A stretch of DNA of 64,000 bases from assembly GCF_050596425.1 (NCBI RefSeq), contig NZ_CP192292.1, forward strand, positions 3,472,001 to 3,536,000, written 5' to 3'. Under the pieces are notes generated by a model. That model ran no database searches. It was not told the DNA's origin and saw only the letters and a list, made by a program, of their open reading frames with translations. A program made the translations under genes and the position numbers. Shown piece after piece: positions 55,216 through 64,000 of this stretch. Within the stretch, counting starts at the first letter, position 1. Each line of letters begins with the position of its first letter. This DNA comes from G963665925 sp050596425. GTDB lineage: Bacteria; Bacillota; Clostridia; Peptostreptococcales; Acidaminobacteraceae.

Positions 55216-55253
55216 GAGTAAAACACCCCTTCTTTCTTACATTTTCCCGCTTC

Positions 55254-55679
55254 TTAACCAACCATTTCTTCATCCATAGGTTTAAAATGAATCGGTCCTT
55301 CAATGCCTGAGTATCTTCTGATTTTATCAGTCATACCGCGGGCAACTTCCATAGATTCAGAACGCTCGGACTTGAACATTTTTTCAAGATAGTCAAAGCC
55401 AACCCAAGGGTTGATCGTGTCACCACATGTGAATAGATCCACAGCAGCATATCCAAATTCTGGCCAAGTATGGATCGTTAAGTGAGATTCTGCAATAATA
55501 ACGGCCCCAGAAACACCCCATGGATTAAAATGATGAAAACAACTCTCGACCACTGTGGCCTTGGCTTCTTTTGCCGCTTGAATCATATACTCTTCTACGA
55601 GCTTATGATCCTTTAATATATTTTCATCACAGTTGTAATACTCCACAAGAATATGTCGACCTAAAAACTCCATTTTCAT
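55254..55679 (-). CDS. speD: S-adenosylmethionine decarboxylase proenzyme (short, SpeH type)
   Basis: This 141-residue proenzyme cleaves itself at Glu-Ser in IIAESHLTIHTWPE (Ser at about 64) to make the pyruvoyl group. CGDTINPW supplies the conserved Cys. The product, decarboxylated SAM, feeds SpeE. It is the first gene of the operon, with a leader of about 150 bases that carries a palindrome. Confidence 0.95.
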   Translation of the reverse strand: MKMEFLGRHILVEYYNCDENILKDHKLVEEYMIQAAKEAKATVVESCFHHFNPWGVSGAVIIAESHLTIHTWPEFGYAAVDLFTCGDTINPWVGFDYLEKMFKSERSESMEVARGMTDKIRRYSGIEGPIHFKPMDEEMVG

Positions 55680-55745
55680 AAGTTTTTGCCCCCTTCTTAA
55701 ATCAGAAAATCCATTTTACATGCAATAGCGTTTTTTGTATGAAAA

Positions 55746-55764
55746 AGTATAGTATTACTATACT
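55746..55764. promoter_or_regulatory. Perfect palindrome in the speD leader, candidate operator
   Basis: AGTATAGTA, T, TACTATACT: a perfect 9-bp inverted repeat with a 1-base centre, between the promoter and speD. Confidence 0.6.
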
Positions 55765-55831
55765 ATATATTGCATTAAGCTAATCATTTTTAAAATCTTA
55801 TCTAAACTGTTTTATAAGTTTATCAATACTA

Positions 55832-55859
55832 AATATACTCAGATTTTTAAAATTGTCAA
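55832..55859 (-). promoter_or_regulatory. Promoter of the polyamine operon
   Basis: On the - strand TTGACA and TATATT are 16 bp apart, about 150 bp before speD. Confidence 0.7.
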
Positions 55860-56222
55860 TAGGTTTGATTATTAAATATTATTACACTTTCTTACTATAA
55901 GCTAAATGCGTTCAAATTACACGTTTACGCAAATATTCATTTTGAACTTTTTTCATACGCATTATCAAATCTATTTAATTCATCACGCAGTCAAATGAAA
56001 AACCTCTCAACTTTTTTAAAATTATCTCATTAAGCATATTTTCTGCCGCATCACACAAACAAGTTTAGTATGATTAAATATTTTATTGAATTTACTGTTA
56101 CTTTTGAGCCTATTATATATTATATTAAACTTTCAGATGACTTTATTGCTGTATAGTTCTGCTAAACCTATAAGTCACCATCTATCCTAGCCATATTGGC
56201 TGATGATTATAGAAAACCCAAT

Positions 56223-56270
56223 AAAAAAACGCCTGCTATACAATCTAAGATGTATAATCAGACGTTTTAA
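56223..56270 (-). terminator. Terminator after telA
   Basis: AACGTCTGATTATACA and TGTATAGCAGGCGTT (- strand) pair with few mismatches, followed by seven T residues. Confidence 0.87.
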
Positions 56271-56327
56271 ACCATATATTAGCCTATACTTATTTTACTT
56301 TTATCTTAAGATCTTGGACTTCACGTC

Positions 56328-57449
56328 TTAGGCATCTGTTCGAAGTTCAATCAACTTGTCCTTCAAACTTTTTTCCAGTTGAGTAAGCTCCTGTTCAGAG
56401 CTTATTCTCCTTTGGCGCCCTTCTTTTTGTATCTGAATCGTCTCTTCTATGGTTGAAACCAAGTCGGCATTAACCTGTTTAAGGGTTTGAATATCTACGA
56501 TACCCCGTTCCATTTCCTTTGCTGTGCCTATGGTATTGTTCTTAAGCATTTGTGCATTCTTTGCAAGCAAGTCATTGGTCGTATCTGTAACTTCCTTTTG
56601 TGCTGCCAAGGCCTTCTTCTGGCGCATCATCGTAATAGAAAGCACGATTTGATTTTTCCAAAGTGGAATTGTATTCAGTATAGAACTTTGTATTTTTTCA
56701 ACCAGCACCTGATCATTGTTCTGAATCAGTCTGATTTGTGGCGCAGTTTGAATTGTAATCATTTTTGAAAGCTTTAAATCATGAACTTTTTTTTCAAAGC
56801 GGTTGGTCTTTTCTACAAAATCATTAAGATGCTGGGCATCTACAGGGTCTCCTGAGGCCTCTGCTTTTGATTTGAGCTCAGGTATAACATCATTGTGCAA
56901 GGCCCTAATTTTCATTTCGGCAGCAGCAATGTAGTGGTTGAGCTCATGAAGATAGTCTAGATTCTTAACATACAAATCATCCAGCAGGTGAATATCTTCA
57001 AGCATGTTGAGTCTGGCTTTTTCAAGTTCATTTATAATCCGTTCTATTTCCGAGCTTAGTGTTTGGTACCTTGTTGCAAACTTCTTTGTATCATCCACCA
57101 TTTCTCCTATAATAGGAATTTTACTGAGAAAGCCCTTATCACTAGAAAGGGAATCCACATCAATCTTCTTAACATCCAACATGAGGTTGGAAAGAATATC
57201 TCCAACGTAGCCGCTATCCTTGGCACGGACCTTGTTTAAAACGTCATCAGCAAACTTGGATATCTGAGACTGTATTCCCACCCCGTATTCCAGCACATAC
57301 TGGGAATCACTCACATCGATCTGACTCATAATTTCATTCACCTTGGCCATATCTTCCTGCGACATGTTTGATGTTTCAAACTTTTCTGTCAGTTCGGTAT
57401 GCATTTTATCAACAACGACCGGTCCACTACCCATCACTTGATTTTCCAT
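56328..57449 (-). CDS. telA: TelA-family (toxic anion resistance) protein
   Basis: This 373-residue, all-helical protein matches the TelA family: IPIIGEMVDDTKKFATRYQTLSSEIERII, LDDLYVKNLDYLHELNHYIAAAE, and TIPLWKNQIVLSITMMRQKKALAAQ. The family is linked to tellurite tolerance and cell-envelope stress, but its mechanism is unclear. GGAGG lies before the ATG at 57449. It often lies with TerD or XpaC genes; here it is alone. Confidence 0.93.
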   Translation of the reverse strand: MENQVMGSGPVVVDKMHTELTEKFETSNMSQEDMAKVNEIMSQIDVSDSQYVLEYGVGIQSQISKFADDVLNKVRAKDSGYVGDILSNLMLDVKKIDVDSLSSDKGFLSKIPIIGEMVDDTKKFATRYQTLSSEIERIINELEKARLNMLEDIHLLDDLYVKNLDYLHELNHYIAAAEMKIRALHNDVIPELKSKAEASGDPVDAQHLNDFVEKTNRFEKKVHDLKLSKMITIQTAPQIRLIQNNDQVLVEKIQSSILNTIPLWKNQIVLSITMMRQKKALAAQKEVTDTTNDLLAKNAQMLKNNTIGTAKEMERGIVDIQTLKQVNADLVSTIEETIQIQKEGRQRRISSEQELTQLEKSLKDKLIELRTDA

Positions 57450-57628
57450 GACGAATCCCTCCATTAATTTAGCATTCTACTAAATTATAACACGAATATC
57501 CATATCATTCCTTTATTTACATGTATTTTTACCAAATCGTTTTATTTATAAGTTTTATCTTTAATGTGCATCTTCCTATTCCCTTGTCTACCCATATAAG
57601 ACCAGATCATAGACGTCAAAACACAAAA

Positions 57629-57668
57629 ATCCCGGACGCTGACGCCTTAAAGTCAGCTGATCCGGGAT
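57629..57668 (-). terminator. Terminator after nadE
   Basis: ATCCCGGA-GCTGAC and GTCAGC-TCCGGGAT form a long stem, with T-rich tail on the - strand. Confidence 0.87.
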
Positions 57669-57716
57669 CAAAAATCAATTGTAATACTGCTTTGGGTTCA
57701 TGAGGCGCAAGGTCTT

Positions 57717-58466
57717 TTATGCCTCAAATGCAGGTGGGGCTGGTGGCATGACACGCTTATGCTCTGTTCTCGCATGCATGCGCTCAATGATTGTTCTGTC
57801 TTCCTGTGAAACCGGCTTGCCTTCAATGTAATCATCAATGGCATCATAAGTCACGCCCATTTCATCTTCATCTGTTTGACCTTCCCACAAGCCGGCGCTT
57901 GGCTTTCTATCAATAACAGATTGAGGCACGCCTAGGTGCTTGGCCCACTCGAATACTTCCCGCTTTGTTAAGTGCGCCAAAGGGAGAATATCAACCCCAC
58001 CATCACCGTATTTTGTGAAGTATCCTGTAAGGAGTTCTGCGGCATTATCCGTGCCCGCAACCAGATAGCCCATGTTATTGGCTATACCATATAAAGTCGT
58101 CATACGCAGTCTAGCTCTTAGGTTTGCATCCGTTAACTGGTGGTTGGTTGTATCCAGATCTTTCACAGCATTTTGAATGCTTGCAAGCAATGTCTCATGA
58201 GTGCTTGATAGATCAACTTCAACAAACTCAAGACCCGCTGCCACTGCCACGGCTTGACCATCTGCCTTGTCCTTTGCATGACTTTTGCATGGTAAAATAA
58301 CACCCAGGCTGTTTTCTGGAAAGGCTCTTTTTATAAGGTTGGCTACCACAGATGAATCAATCCCTCCAGATAAGCCCACTAGAATTCCATTTGTTCCAGA
58401 CACCTGAACCTGGTCTCTTAGCCAGTCCACAACATGATCAATTTTTTGGTCGATAGTTTTACTCAT
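57717..58466 (-). CDS. nadE: NH3-dependent NAD synthetase
   Basis: This 249-residue enzyme makes NAD from deamido-NAD, ATP and ammonia. The PP-loop ATP site GLSGGIDSSVV is at about 28-38. AGTDNAAELLTGYFTKYGDGGVDILPLAHLTK (about 137-168) and KPSAGLWEGQTDEDEMG are typical. There is no glutaminase domain, so ammonia is the donor. AGAGGTG lies before the ATG. Confidence 0.96.
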   Translation of the reverse strand: MSKTIDQKIDHVVDWLRDQVQVSGTNGILVGLSGGIDSSVVANLIKRAFPENSLGVILPCKSHAKDKADGQAVAVAAGLEFVEVDLSSTHETLLASIQNAVKDLDTTNHQLTDANLRARLRMTTLYGIANNMGYLVAGTDNAAELLTGYFTKYGDGGVDILPLAHLTKREVFEWAKHLGVPQSVIDRKPSAGLWEGQTDEDEMGVTYDAIDDYIEGKPVSQEDRTIIERMHARTEHKRVMPPAPPAFEA

Positions 58467-58793
58467 TTCGCACCTCTTTCAGCGATTTTTTATATGTTTG
58501 GCGCCTGCATCAATACTGAAGGACAAGGACTCCACCCTATACTTAAACCATTAGACAGTTCACTAATTTATCAAGCAAGGCACCTTTCATCCCATACTAT
58601 TTTGCAAGACACTCATATGTAGCACATTTTAAACACGCATCGACAAATATCTCGATGCCTCTTATAAACCAAAACGCTTAAAGCTTTCTTGATCTAATGT
58701 ATACAATATACTATTAAATCACCTTATATTCAATAATCCATCCTCACCTTCAAACACTGTCAAGCCTTAATCTAAGATCAAAGCATTGATAAT

Positions 58794-58862
58794 TGAGCAA
58801 CTTGCAAAATATCATTCAAGCGCCCTTACTCTACCATATATATAGATTTAAGAATCAAAAAA
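58794..58862. repeat. Dispersed repeat, copy 2
   Basis: Similar to 49307-49374 over about 68 bp; here the second hairpin arm is missing and the sequence runs into a terminator. Confidence 0.8.
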
Positions 58863-58925
58863 GAAAGGCGCCTTGCAAGCCACACATTATTCGTGTCACC
58901 TTAACAAGACGCCATTGCCTTTTTT
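58856..58925 (-). terminator. Terminator after the CoA-binding protein gene
   Basis: GGCG-CTTG and CAAG-CGCC segments pair, with A and T runs at the two ends (T6 on each strand). Confidence 0.65.
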
Positions 58926-58942
58926 ACATTTTACTGACCGAG

Positions 58943-59338
58943 CTAAATCTTGTCAAGTTCAACAAGAACACAAGCGTGGTAAACAATTTCAACGCCAGCA
59001 GACTCTGCCTTTTCAATGATTTTCTCATCAAATGCACCTGGCTGGAACCAAACGTACTTAATGCCTAGGTCTATGGCTTCTTCCAGAGCCTTCATGGCAC
59101 GTTCGGGTGAAACAACCACGTTAACACATTCAGGTTTTTCTGACATGGCGGATAGACTTTCAAAGGTTTTAACACCTTCAACATTATCGTATACTGGATT
59201 GATTGGTGTCACGTCATAGCCGTTTCTTTGAAGCTTTTTAAAAATCTTATTGCCAAACTTCGATGGGTTTTGTGTGGCACCAACAACCGCCCATGATTTC
59301 TTCTCAAACATATTAGCTATAGTTTTTTCCATGCTCAT
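58943..59338 (-). CDS. CoA-binding domain protein (YccU type)
   Basis: This 131-residue protein is a single Rossmann-like CoA-binding domain: SWAVVGATQNPSKFGNKIFKKLQRNGYDVTPINP at about 15-48 and VVSPERAMKALEEAIDLGIKYVWFQPGAFDEKII at about 75-108. Its physiological role is unknown. GGAGG lies before the ATG. Confidence 0.92.
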   Translation of the reverse strand: MSMEKTIANMFEKKSWAVVGATQNPSKFGNKIFKKLQRNGYDVTPINPVYDNVEGVKTFESLSAMSEKPECVNVVVSPERAMKALEEAIDLGIKYVWFQPGAFDEKIIEKAESAGVEIVYHACVLVELDKI

Positions 59339-59416
59339 ACAATCGCCTCCTAGACCCCTCCACGAGGGGGTTATAGTGTCATTTTACCCTAGAACATCAT
59401 TCTGGTCAAACATATG

Positions 59417-60079
59417 CTACTCAAGTTCTATGGCTTTTCCGTCAAGAATGGTTAAGAAAATGTCTTCATATTCATTTATTTCAACTTTTCCATTTGTTAA
59501 ATCAACTATTTTATTTTGGAAGTTGTGGATTTCATCTGGCTCAATGTAGACAATGGTATTGACCGAGTCCGTGTATAGAGTGTCCTTAATCAAGTAGGCC
59601 TCATTATTCATAAGGAAATTCTGAAATTTGCCATGCAAGGTATAGTCTAAATGTACATGAACCTCTTTATAGACCCTTTTCTCCACAACCCGTGCGGCTT
59701 CGACCGCGATTTTTGCCGCATGGGTGTATGCTCGTACAAGTCCACCGGTTCCAAGTTTAATCCCACCAAAATACCGTGTGACAACCACTGCAATGTTGGT
59801 TATACCTTCATTCTTAAGCATTGATAAAACTGGGACGCCCGCCGTGCCCGATGGCTCACCGTCATCACTATATCTTTGGACTTCAAACTTCTCTCCGACT
59901 AGGTACACAGGAACATTATGGGTGGCATCCTTGTGCTTTTTTTTTATTTTCTCAACAAAGGCCACCGCCTCTTCTTCAGTTTCCACAGGCATGGCATAGC
60001 CAATAAACTTGGATTTGTTGATAACATCTTCTGCTTCACCATATTCAAATATGGTTTTATATGAACCCAACTTCTTCAC
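59417..60079 (-). CDS. yigZ: YigZ/IMPACT-family protein
   Basis: This 220-residue protein has the UPF0029 N-terminal domain (about 15-125: SKFIGYAMPVETEEEAVAFVEKIKKKHKDATHNVPVY, then YSDDGEPSGTAGVPVL, and VVVTRYFGGIKLGTGGLVRAY) and a ferredoxin-like C-terminal domain (about 140-205). Eukaryotic relatives regulate translation control kinases; the bacterial role is unclear. It lies between hflX and the CoA-binding gene, same strand. Confidence 0.94.
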   Translation of the reverse strand: MKKLGSYKTIFEYGEAEDVINKSKFIGYAMPVETEEEAVAFVEKIKKKHKDATHNVPVYLVGEKFEVQRYSDDGEPSGTAGVPVLSMLKNEGITNIAVVVTRYFGGIKLGTGGLVRAYTHAAKIAVEAARVVEKRVYKEVHVHLDYTLHGKFQNFLMNNEAYLIKDTLYTDSVNTIVYIEPDEIHNFQNKIVDLTNGKVEINEYEDIFLTILDGKAIELE

Positions 60080-60107
60080 CTCAATTGTATGTCTAAACTA
60101 TCTATGT

Positions 60108-61400
60108 CTACTCAATCACGTATTGTCTATACTTGTTGAAATCCTTCATTTTAAGCTCGACAGTTATTTGCGTCCCAGCTTCAACATACTCTGTTTCAAT
60201 CACTGTACCAATTTCGCAAATGTTTGAATAAGCCGCACCGTCACTAAATGGTATTAGCATTTCCACCTTAACAATGTCACTGAAAACATGCTTATACACG
60301 CCGTCAATAAGTGTCTGTATACCTTCTCCTGTTTTAGCAGAAATATGAATCACATCATCCATTTTAGGAACTGAACTTCTATCATCCACCAAATCCACCT
60401 TGTTGTAAGCAATAATTTGAGGCTTATCACCAGCCCCCAGCTCATTAAGAACCTCATTGGTCACACTTATTTGAAGCTTGTAATGCTCCGTTGATGCATC
60501 CACAACATGAATGATAAGGTCAGCTTCCACAACCTCTTCAAGGGTCGCTTTAAATGCTTGAACCAAAGCATGAGGAAGCTTTGAAACAAAACCAACCGTG
60601 TCCACAAGAATGAAGGACTTATTATTTTCAAACTCTATACGTCGCGTGTAGGTATCAAGCGTTGCAAAGAGCATGTCCTTTGCAAAAACCATTTTCTCCT
60701 CAGCCGAGTCGTCACTCATGGAAAGCAGCTTATTCATAAGCGTTGACTTGCCTGCATTGGTATAGCCTACAACAGCCACAACAGGAATTTCATTTCGACT
60801 TCGCTGGGCTCTTTGGGTTTCACGTACTTTACCCGCTTCTTTAATTTGCTTGCGAATGTCAGTAATTTTTTCGTTGACACGGCGTCTGTCAATCTCAAGC
60901 TTTTGTTCCCCAGGCCCTCTTGTACCTATACCAGCGCCCGTTCTGGAAAGCTCCTGACCAAGTCCTTTGAGTCGCGGCAGTCTATACTGCAACTGGGCCA
61001 ACTCAACTTGAAGTTTCGCCACCTTAGTCCGGGCTCTTCTTGCAAAAATATCAAGTATAAGGGCCGTGCGATCAACAACTGTTATCCCTGTCGCTTCTTC
61101 TAAGTTTCGAAGCTGGGCGCCTGTCAATTCATCATTGAATATAATTAGATTGGCTTCCATGTTTTCCGCCATCTCTTTGAGTTCAAGGACCTTGCCTCGA
61201 CCTATTAGTGTGGCCGGATCTGGGGTTTGCTTGTTTTGAACCATCATCCCCAGTACCTCAGCCCCCGCTGCCATGGCGAGTTCCCTGAGTTCGTTCATAG
61301 ATTCATCTATATCTATCTCTGTAAACCTGTCATTTCTATTAAATCCAACCAGCACAGCACGCTGTACCAAATCATCAATCATATCATTTTTCATTGTCAT
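60108..61400 (-). CDS. hflX: GTPase HflX
   Basis: This 430-residue ribosome-associated GTPase has the HflX N-terminal domain (about 15-175; GLGQELSRTGAGIGTRGPGEQKLEIDRR is diagnostic) and a GTPase domain with GYTNAGKST (G1) at about 207-215, DTVGF (G3) and NKVD (G4). It splits ribosomes under stress in studied bacteria. AAAGGAG lies about 9 bases before the ATG. Confidence 0.96.
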   Translation of the reverse strand: MTMKNDMIDDLVQRAVLVGFNRNDRFTEIDIDESMNELRELAMAAGAEVLGMMVQNKQTPDPATLIGRGKVLELKEMAENMEANLIIFNDELTGAQLRNLEEATGITVVDRTALILDIFARRARTKVAKLQVELAQLQYRLPRLKGLGQELSRTGAGIGTRGPGEQKLEIDRRRVNEKITDIRKQIKEAGKVRETQRAQRSRNEIPVVAVVGYTNAGKSTLMNKLLSMSDDSAEEKMVFAKDMLFATLDTYTRRIEFENNKSFILVDTVGFVSKLPHALVQAFKATLEEVVEADLIIHVVDASTEHYKLQISVTNEVLNELGAGDKPQIIAYNKVDLVDDRSSVPKMDDVIHISAKTGEGIQTLIDGVYKHVFSDIVKVEMLIPFSDGAAYSNICEIGTVIETEYVEAGTQITVELKMKDFNKYRQYVIE

Positions 61401-61600
61401 TTAGACCGTCTCCTTTCAAACTGCTAATAACATTGTTAGCGTGTCTAACCTATTTGTATTCTTCTAATTCTTACTTAATGATCATCTGCCTCACGCCTTT
61501 CTGGAGTATTGCGGTCATTCCTATTTTATCATAGCTTGTGCCACTCCACCAGATTTCCCCAGTACATTGTTACAATTTGGTGAAGGGATAAGCACTTAAA

Positions 61601-61629
61601 TTAACAACCAAGGACCTGTGTGGTATAAT
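61601..61629 (+). promoter_or_regulatory. Promoter of the penicillin-binding protein gene
   Basis: TTAACA and TATAAT are 17 bp apart, with an extended -10 TGG. A short hairpin (ACTCGG-CCGAGT) follows at about 61641-61657 in the leader. Confidence 0.8.
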
Positions 61630-61687
61630 ACCTATGTTTAAACTCGGCAAATCCGAGTGAATATATGAAGTTGCTTGGGAGGGTCTT

Positions 61688-64000
61688 ATGAGCACTCAAA
61701 ACACAGAAAATCAAAACAAAAATTCGTCGAATAAGCCCCGGCGTAAAAAGAAGCGTAAGAAACGAAATGGTTTTTTCACCTTCCTTAAATGGTTTGTACT
61801 CATAGGCATTGTTGTTGGCCTTGTTGGAACAGGCGCATTGCTGGCTTACGTAAACAATCTTGTAAGCAACACAGCGGCCATTGATCCATCACGTGTTAAT
61901 GACTTGCTTGATGAAAACTCCGTGATACTCGATCCAGAGGGCCGGGTTCTCGAAACCATTCAAAAAGACGGACTTCGTACCATTATTAAATATGATGATA
62001 TCAGTCCATATACGATCAACGCCTTTGTTGCCGTGGAAGATAAGACATTCTTTGAACACAACGGTTTTAACTTTGTTCGTATGGTCGGCGCAGTACGCGA
62101 TGCAGTATTCAAGGGCAAAAGAGTTCAAGGAACAAGTACCATCACTCAGCAGCTTGCGAGAAACCTTTACCTCTTTGATACAAGAAGTGAACGATCCCTT
62201 GACAGAAAGATCAAGGAAGCCTACTATTCCATTGAACTGGAAAACTTCCTTACAAAGGAACAGATCATCGAAACCTATTTAAATACAATTTATTTAGGAT
62301 CCAATTCTAATGGTGTTGAAGCGGCAGCCCATGCCTACTTCTCAAAAGATGCCAAGGATCTTGATCTTGTTGAATCAGCTATACTGGCAGGTATTCCATC
62401 CAGTCCGTATAACTATGCACCTGTTAGAACAATTGAAAAGGTCAATGTGACTGAAGATCATTATATTATTGATGACTCAGATGACCTATACACTATTGTT
62501 TACAACCCAGGTGTGGAAAAAAGATATGACACAGTCCTTTATTTAATGAAGGCAAATGGATACATCACAGAATCAGAATACCAAGAGGCAAAATCAGTTG
62601 ATCTGAAGAAACGTCTCACACCAGGTAAGGAAGCCGGTGGTGAGATCACATCTTACTTCTCTGATATGGTCCTTGATGATGTCATCAGTGATTTAATGGT
62701 CGAAAAAGGTTGGACAAAAGATGAAGCCCTGAATGCCCTTTACACTCAAGGTCTAAAAATCTGGTCAACCATTGATTTTGACATGCAGAAAACCCTAGAA
62801 AATGCATACAGCAACAGAGATTTTACAACCTACTTTGGTGAACCAACCCACAATGCTGTCAAGCAGTTCCAAAGAGACAATGGTCTAACCGCAGACGGCA
62901 TCGCTGGAAAAGGCACAATTGCTAAAATTGAAGAACTAGGTCTGGCAAACGCCACACAGTTTTCACTTTCTTCTTATAGAAAAGGCACAGACCACGAAGA
63001 TGTTGTTATCTTGAAACACGCTATGGATGAACTTGGACTCCTAACGTATAACGATAATTTCCCTAAAGTCACAGTTTATTTTGATGGCAATAAAAACATT
63101 ATTTCCAAGGAAAGCAAGAGAATCCTTCTCTATAGAAAGGACAATCTTGTCAATACCAAAAATGAACTGGTGATTCCATCTAATAATTACAGATACGATG
63201 ATCAAGGCAACCTTGTTCTTCTAAAAAACAAGTTCTTTAATATTTATCCAGTTAGACAAAATGGTGAAATCGTCAAAATTAAGGTGGATGTGAAAAACAC
63301 ATATGCCTATGATGAGGACAATCCTGCCAACTCAAGGAACTACAATGGCAGTTACAATGTTATTGACCTCTACCAGTACCAAGGAAGAGATCTGCTTGTT
63401 CCTGACGACTACAAGACAATGGATGACAGTGGCAACGCAGTTATTGACAAGGCCATCTTTACAGATCATCCTGATTTCTTTACAAAAGACGGTAACAACA
63501 ATCTGATTGTATCTGATGAAAACTATGTTATCAGTAACAAAGGTGTCATCCAGCCGCAGTCTGCCATGGTTATTATCGATTACAGAACTGGTGAATTAAA
63601 GGCGATCGTTGGCGGTCGAAATGTAACAGGTCAAAAGATTTACAACCGTGCAGTCAATCCTCGACAACCAGGTTCAGCCATTAAACCTATTGGCGTTTAC
63701 CTGCCAGCCATTGACACCAGACAGTTTACTGCTGCCTCTGTTATTGACGACGTGCCAACATTCCTAAAATACGGCGCGCCAAATGAGCTTTGGCCAATAA
63801 ACTGGTATGCTAAAGTGAGAAGCTATCAGCCTTACTGGGGACTTCAAACCCTACGTAAAGGCATTGAGTTCTCCCAAAACGTTATCACTGTAAAACTGGC
63901 CAATATGCTTGGTGTTGACACATGTATTGAATACCTTGAAAAGCTTGGCATATCAACACTGGTACTAGAAGGCAGTGTGACGGATAAAACCCTCTCTGCT
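61688..64000 (+). CDS. Class A penicillin-binding protein with an inserted peptidoglycan-binding-like segment (partial)
   Basis: The first 771 residues are present; the gene runs past the window. A basic cytosolic start is followed by a membrane helix (about 29-55), then a GT51 glycosyltransferase domain (AVEDKTFFEHNGF at about 115-127, QGTSTITQQLARNLYL, KIKEAYYSIELE). A transpeptidase domain has its active Ser at about 663 (PGSAIKP) and an SQN motif further on. Between them, at about 385-420, lies VKQFQRDNGLTADGIAGKGT, the pattern of a PG_binding_1 repeat, unusual in class A PBPs. The protein should polymerise and cross-link cell-wall glycan. GGGAGG lies before the ATG. Confidence 0.95.
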   Translation, partial: MSTQNTENQNKNSSNKPRRKKKRKKRNGFFTFLKWFVLIGIVVGLVGTGALLAYVNNLVSNTAAIDPSRVNDLLDENSVILDPEGRVLETIQKDGLRTIIKYDDISPYTINAFVAVEDKTFFEHNGFNFVRMVGAVRDAVFKGKRVQGTSTITQQLARNLYLFDTRSERSLDRKIKEAYYSIELENFLTKEQIIETYLNTIYLGSNSNGVEAAAHAYFSKDAKDLDLVESAILAGIPSSPYNYAPVRTIEKVNVTEDHYIIDDSDDLYTIVYNPGVEKRYDTVLYLMKANGYITESEYQEAKSVDLKKRLTPGKEAGGEITSYFSDMVLDDVISDLMVEKGWTKDEALNALYTQGLKIWSTIDFDMQKTLENAYSNRDFTTYFGEPTHNAVKQFQRDNGLTADGIAGKGTIAKIEELGLANATQFSLSSYRKGTDHEDVVILKHAMDELGLLTYNDNFPKVTVYFDGNKNIISKESKRILLYRKDNLVNTKNELVIPSNNYRYDDQGNLVLLKNKFFNIYPVRQNGEIVKIKVDVKNTYAYDEDNPANSRNYNGSYNVIDLYQYQGRDLLVPDDYKTMDDSGNAVIDKAIFTDHPDFFTKDGNNNLIVSDENYVISNKGVIQPQSAMVIIDYRTGELKAIVGGRNVTGQKIYNRAVNPRQPGSAIKPIGVYLPAIDTRQFTAASVIDDVPTFLKYGAPNELWPINWYAKVRSYQPYWGLQTLRKGIEFSQNVITVKLANMLGVDTCIEYLEKLGISTLVLEGSVTDKTLSA

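Larger units (their letters stand above)
55680..56221. other. Intergenic region between telA and the polyamine operon
   Basis: About 540 AT-rich bases hold the operon promoter and a palindrome, listed separately. No gene is seen; all frames are short. Confidence 0.6.
58467..58942. other. Intergenic region holding the second dispersed repeat and a terminator
   Basis: No gene is seen in these 476 bases. The repeat copy at 58794-58862 and the terminator at 58856-58925 are its only recognised parts. Confidence 0.6.

Overview
The window reads as a low-GC Gram-positive genome of clostridial type. Supporting signs are strong AGGAGG-type ribosome binding sites, a CIRCE operator before clpB, a TelA-family gene, a CmpB-type (ABC-transporter type IV) membrane protein, an ammonia-dependent NAD synthetase, and a polyamine operon of speD-speE-speB-decarboxylase type. 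The genus cannot be named from sequence alone.

The left half (1 to about 33,345) is an integron-like gene cassette array. I count 29 complete attC-like sites plus one cut by the window start. Each is about 124-156 bp, begins TAAC on the + strand, ends GTTA, and has arms that can pair. A 7-nt spacer (consensus GTTCCCA) lies inside one end and a 4-nt spacer (consensus ACAG when read inward) inside the other. In between lie 30 cassettes, numbered C1 to C30 here from the integrase leftward. Nearly all cassette genes are on the - strand with the attC at their 3' side, so the array runs right to left. Cargo includes dUTPase and a membrane-anchored dUTPase-like partner, an arginase-family enzyme with a divergent CGNR regulator, a HEPN-type protein, a HigB/HigA-type toxin-antitoxin pair, a WG-repeat protein, a trypsin-like protease, a GNAT acetyltransferase, an alpha/beta hydrolase, a DUF1848 protein, an S41 peptidase lipoprotein, and many small membrane proteins. 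Nine cassettes have no credible gene and fall into three repeated families (A four copies, B three, C two). An IS3-family element sits in one type A cassette. An IS66-family element splits a phospholipase-like cassette gene.

At 34,038-35,117 lies a tyrosine recombinase on the - strand, the same direction as the cassettes. Standard integrons have a divergent integrase. The arrangement resembles the reversed one known from Treponema denticola. The recombinase has the full catalytic set but seems to lack the extra segment that marks canonical IntI proteins. The 690 bp between it and the first cassette should contain attI and the cassette promoter.

The right half (35,312 to 64,000) is ordinary chromosome: a cupin protein, a cyclophilin lipoprotein, ClpB, c-di-GMP-type signalling proteins, an MFS transporter, MTA/SAH nucleosidase, YebC, a MATE transporter, the polyamine operon, TelA, NadE, a CoA-binding protein, a YigZ-family protein, HflX and the start of a class A penicillin-binding protein. 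Two genes here (mtnN and the MATE gene) are each broken by one extra base in an A run. A 480-bp hexanucleotide repeat tract and a dispersed hairpin-bearing repeat are the main non-coding oddities. Polyamine synthesis and mtnN fit together, since MtnN would clear the methylthioadenosine released by spermidine synthase.
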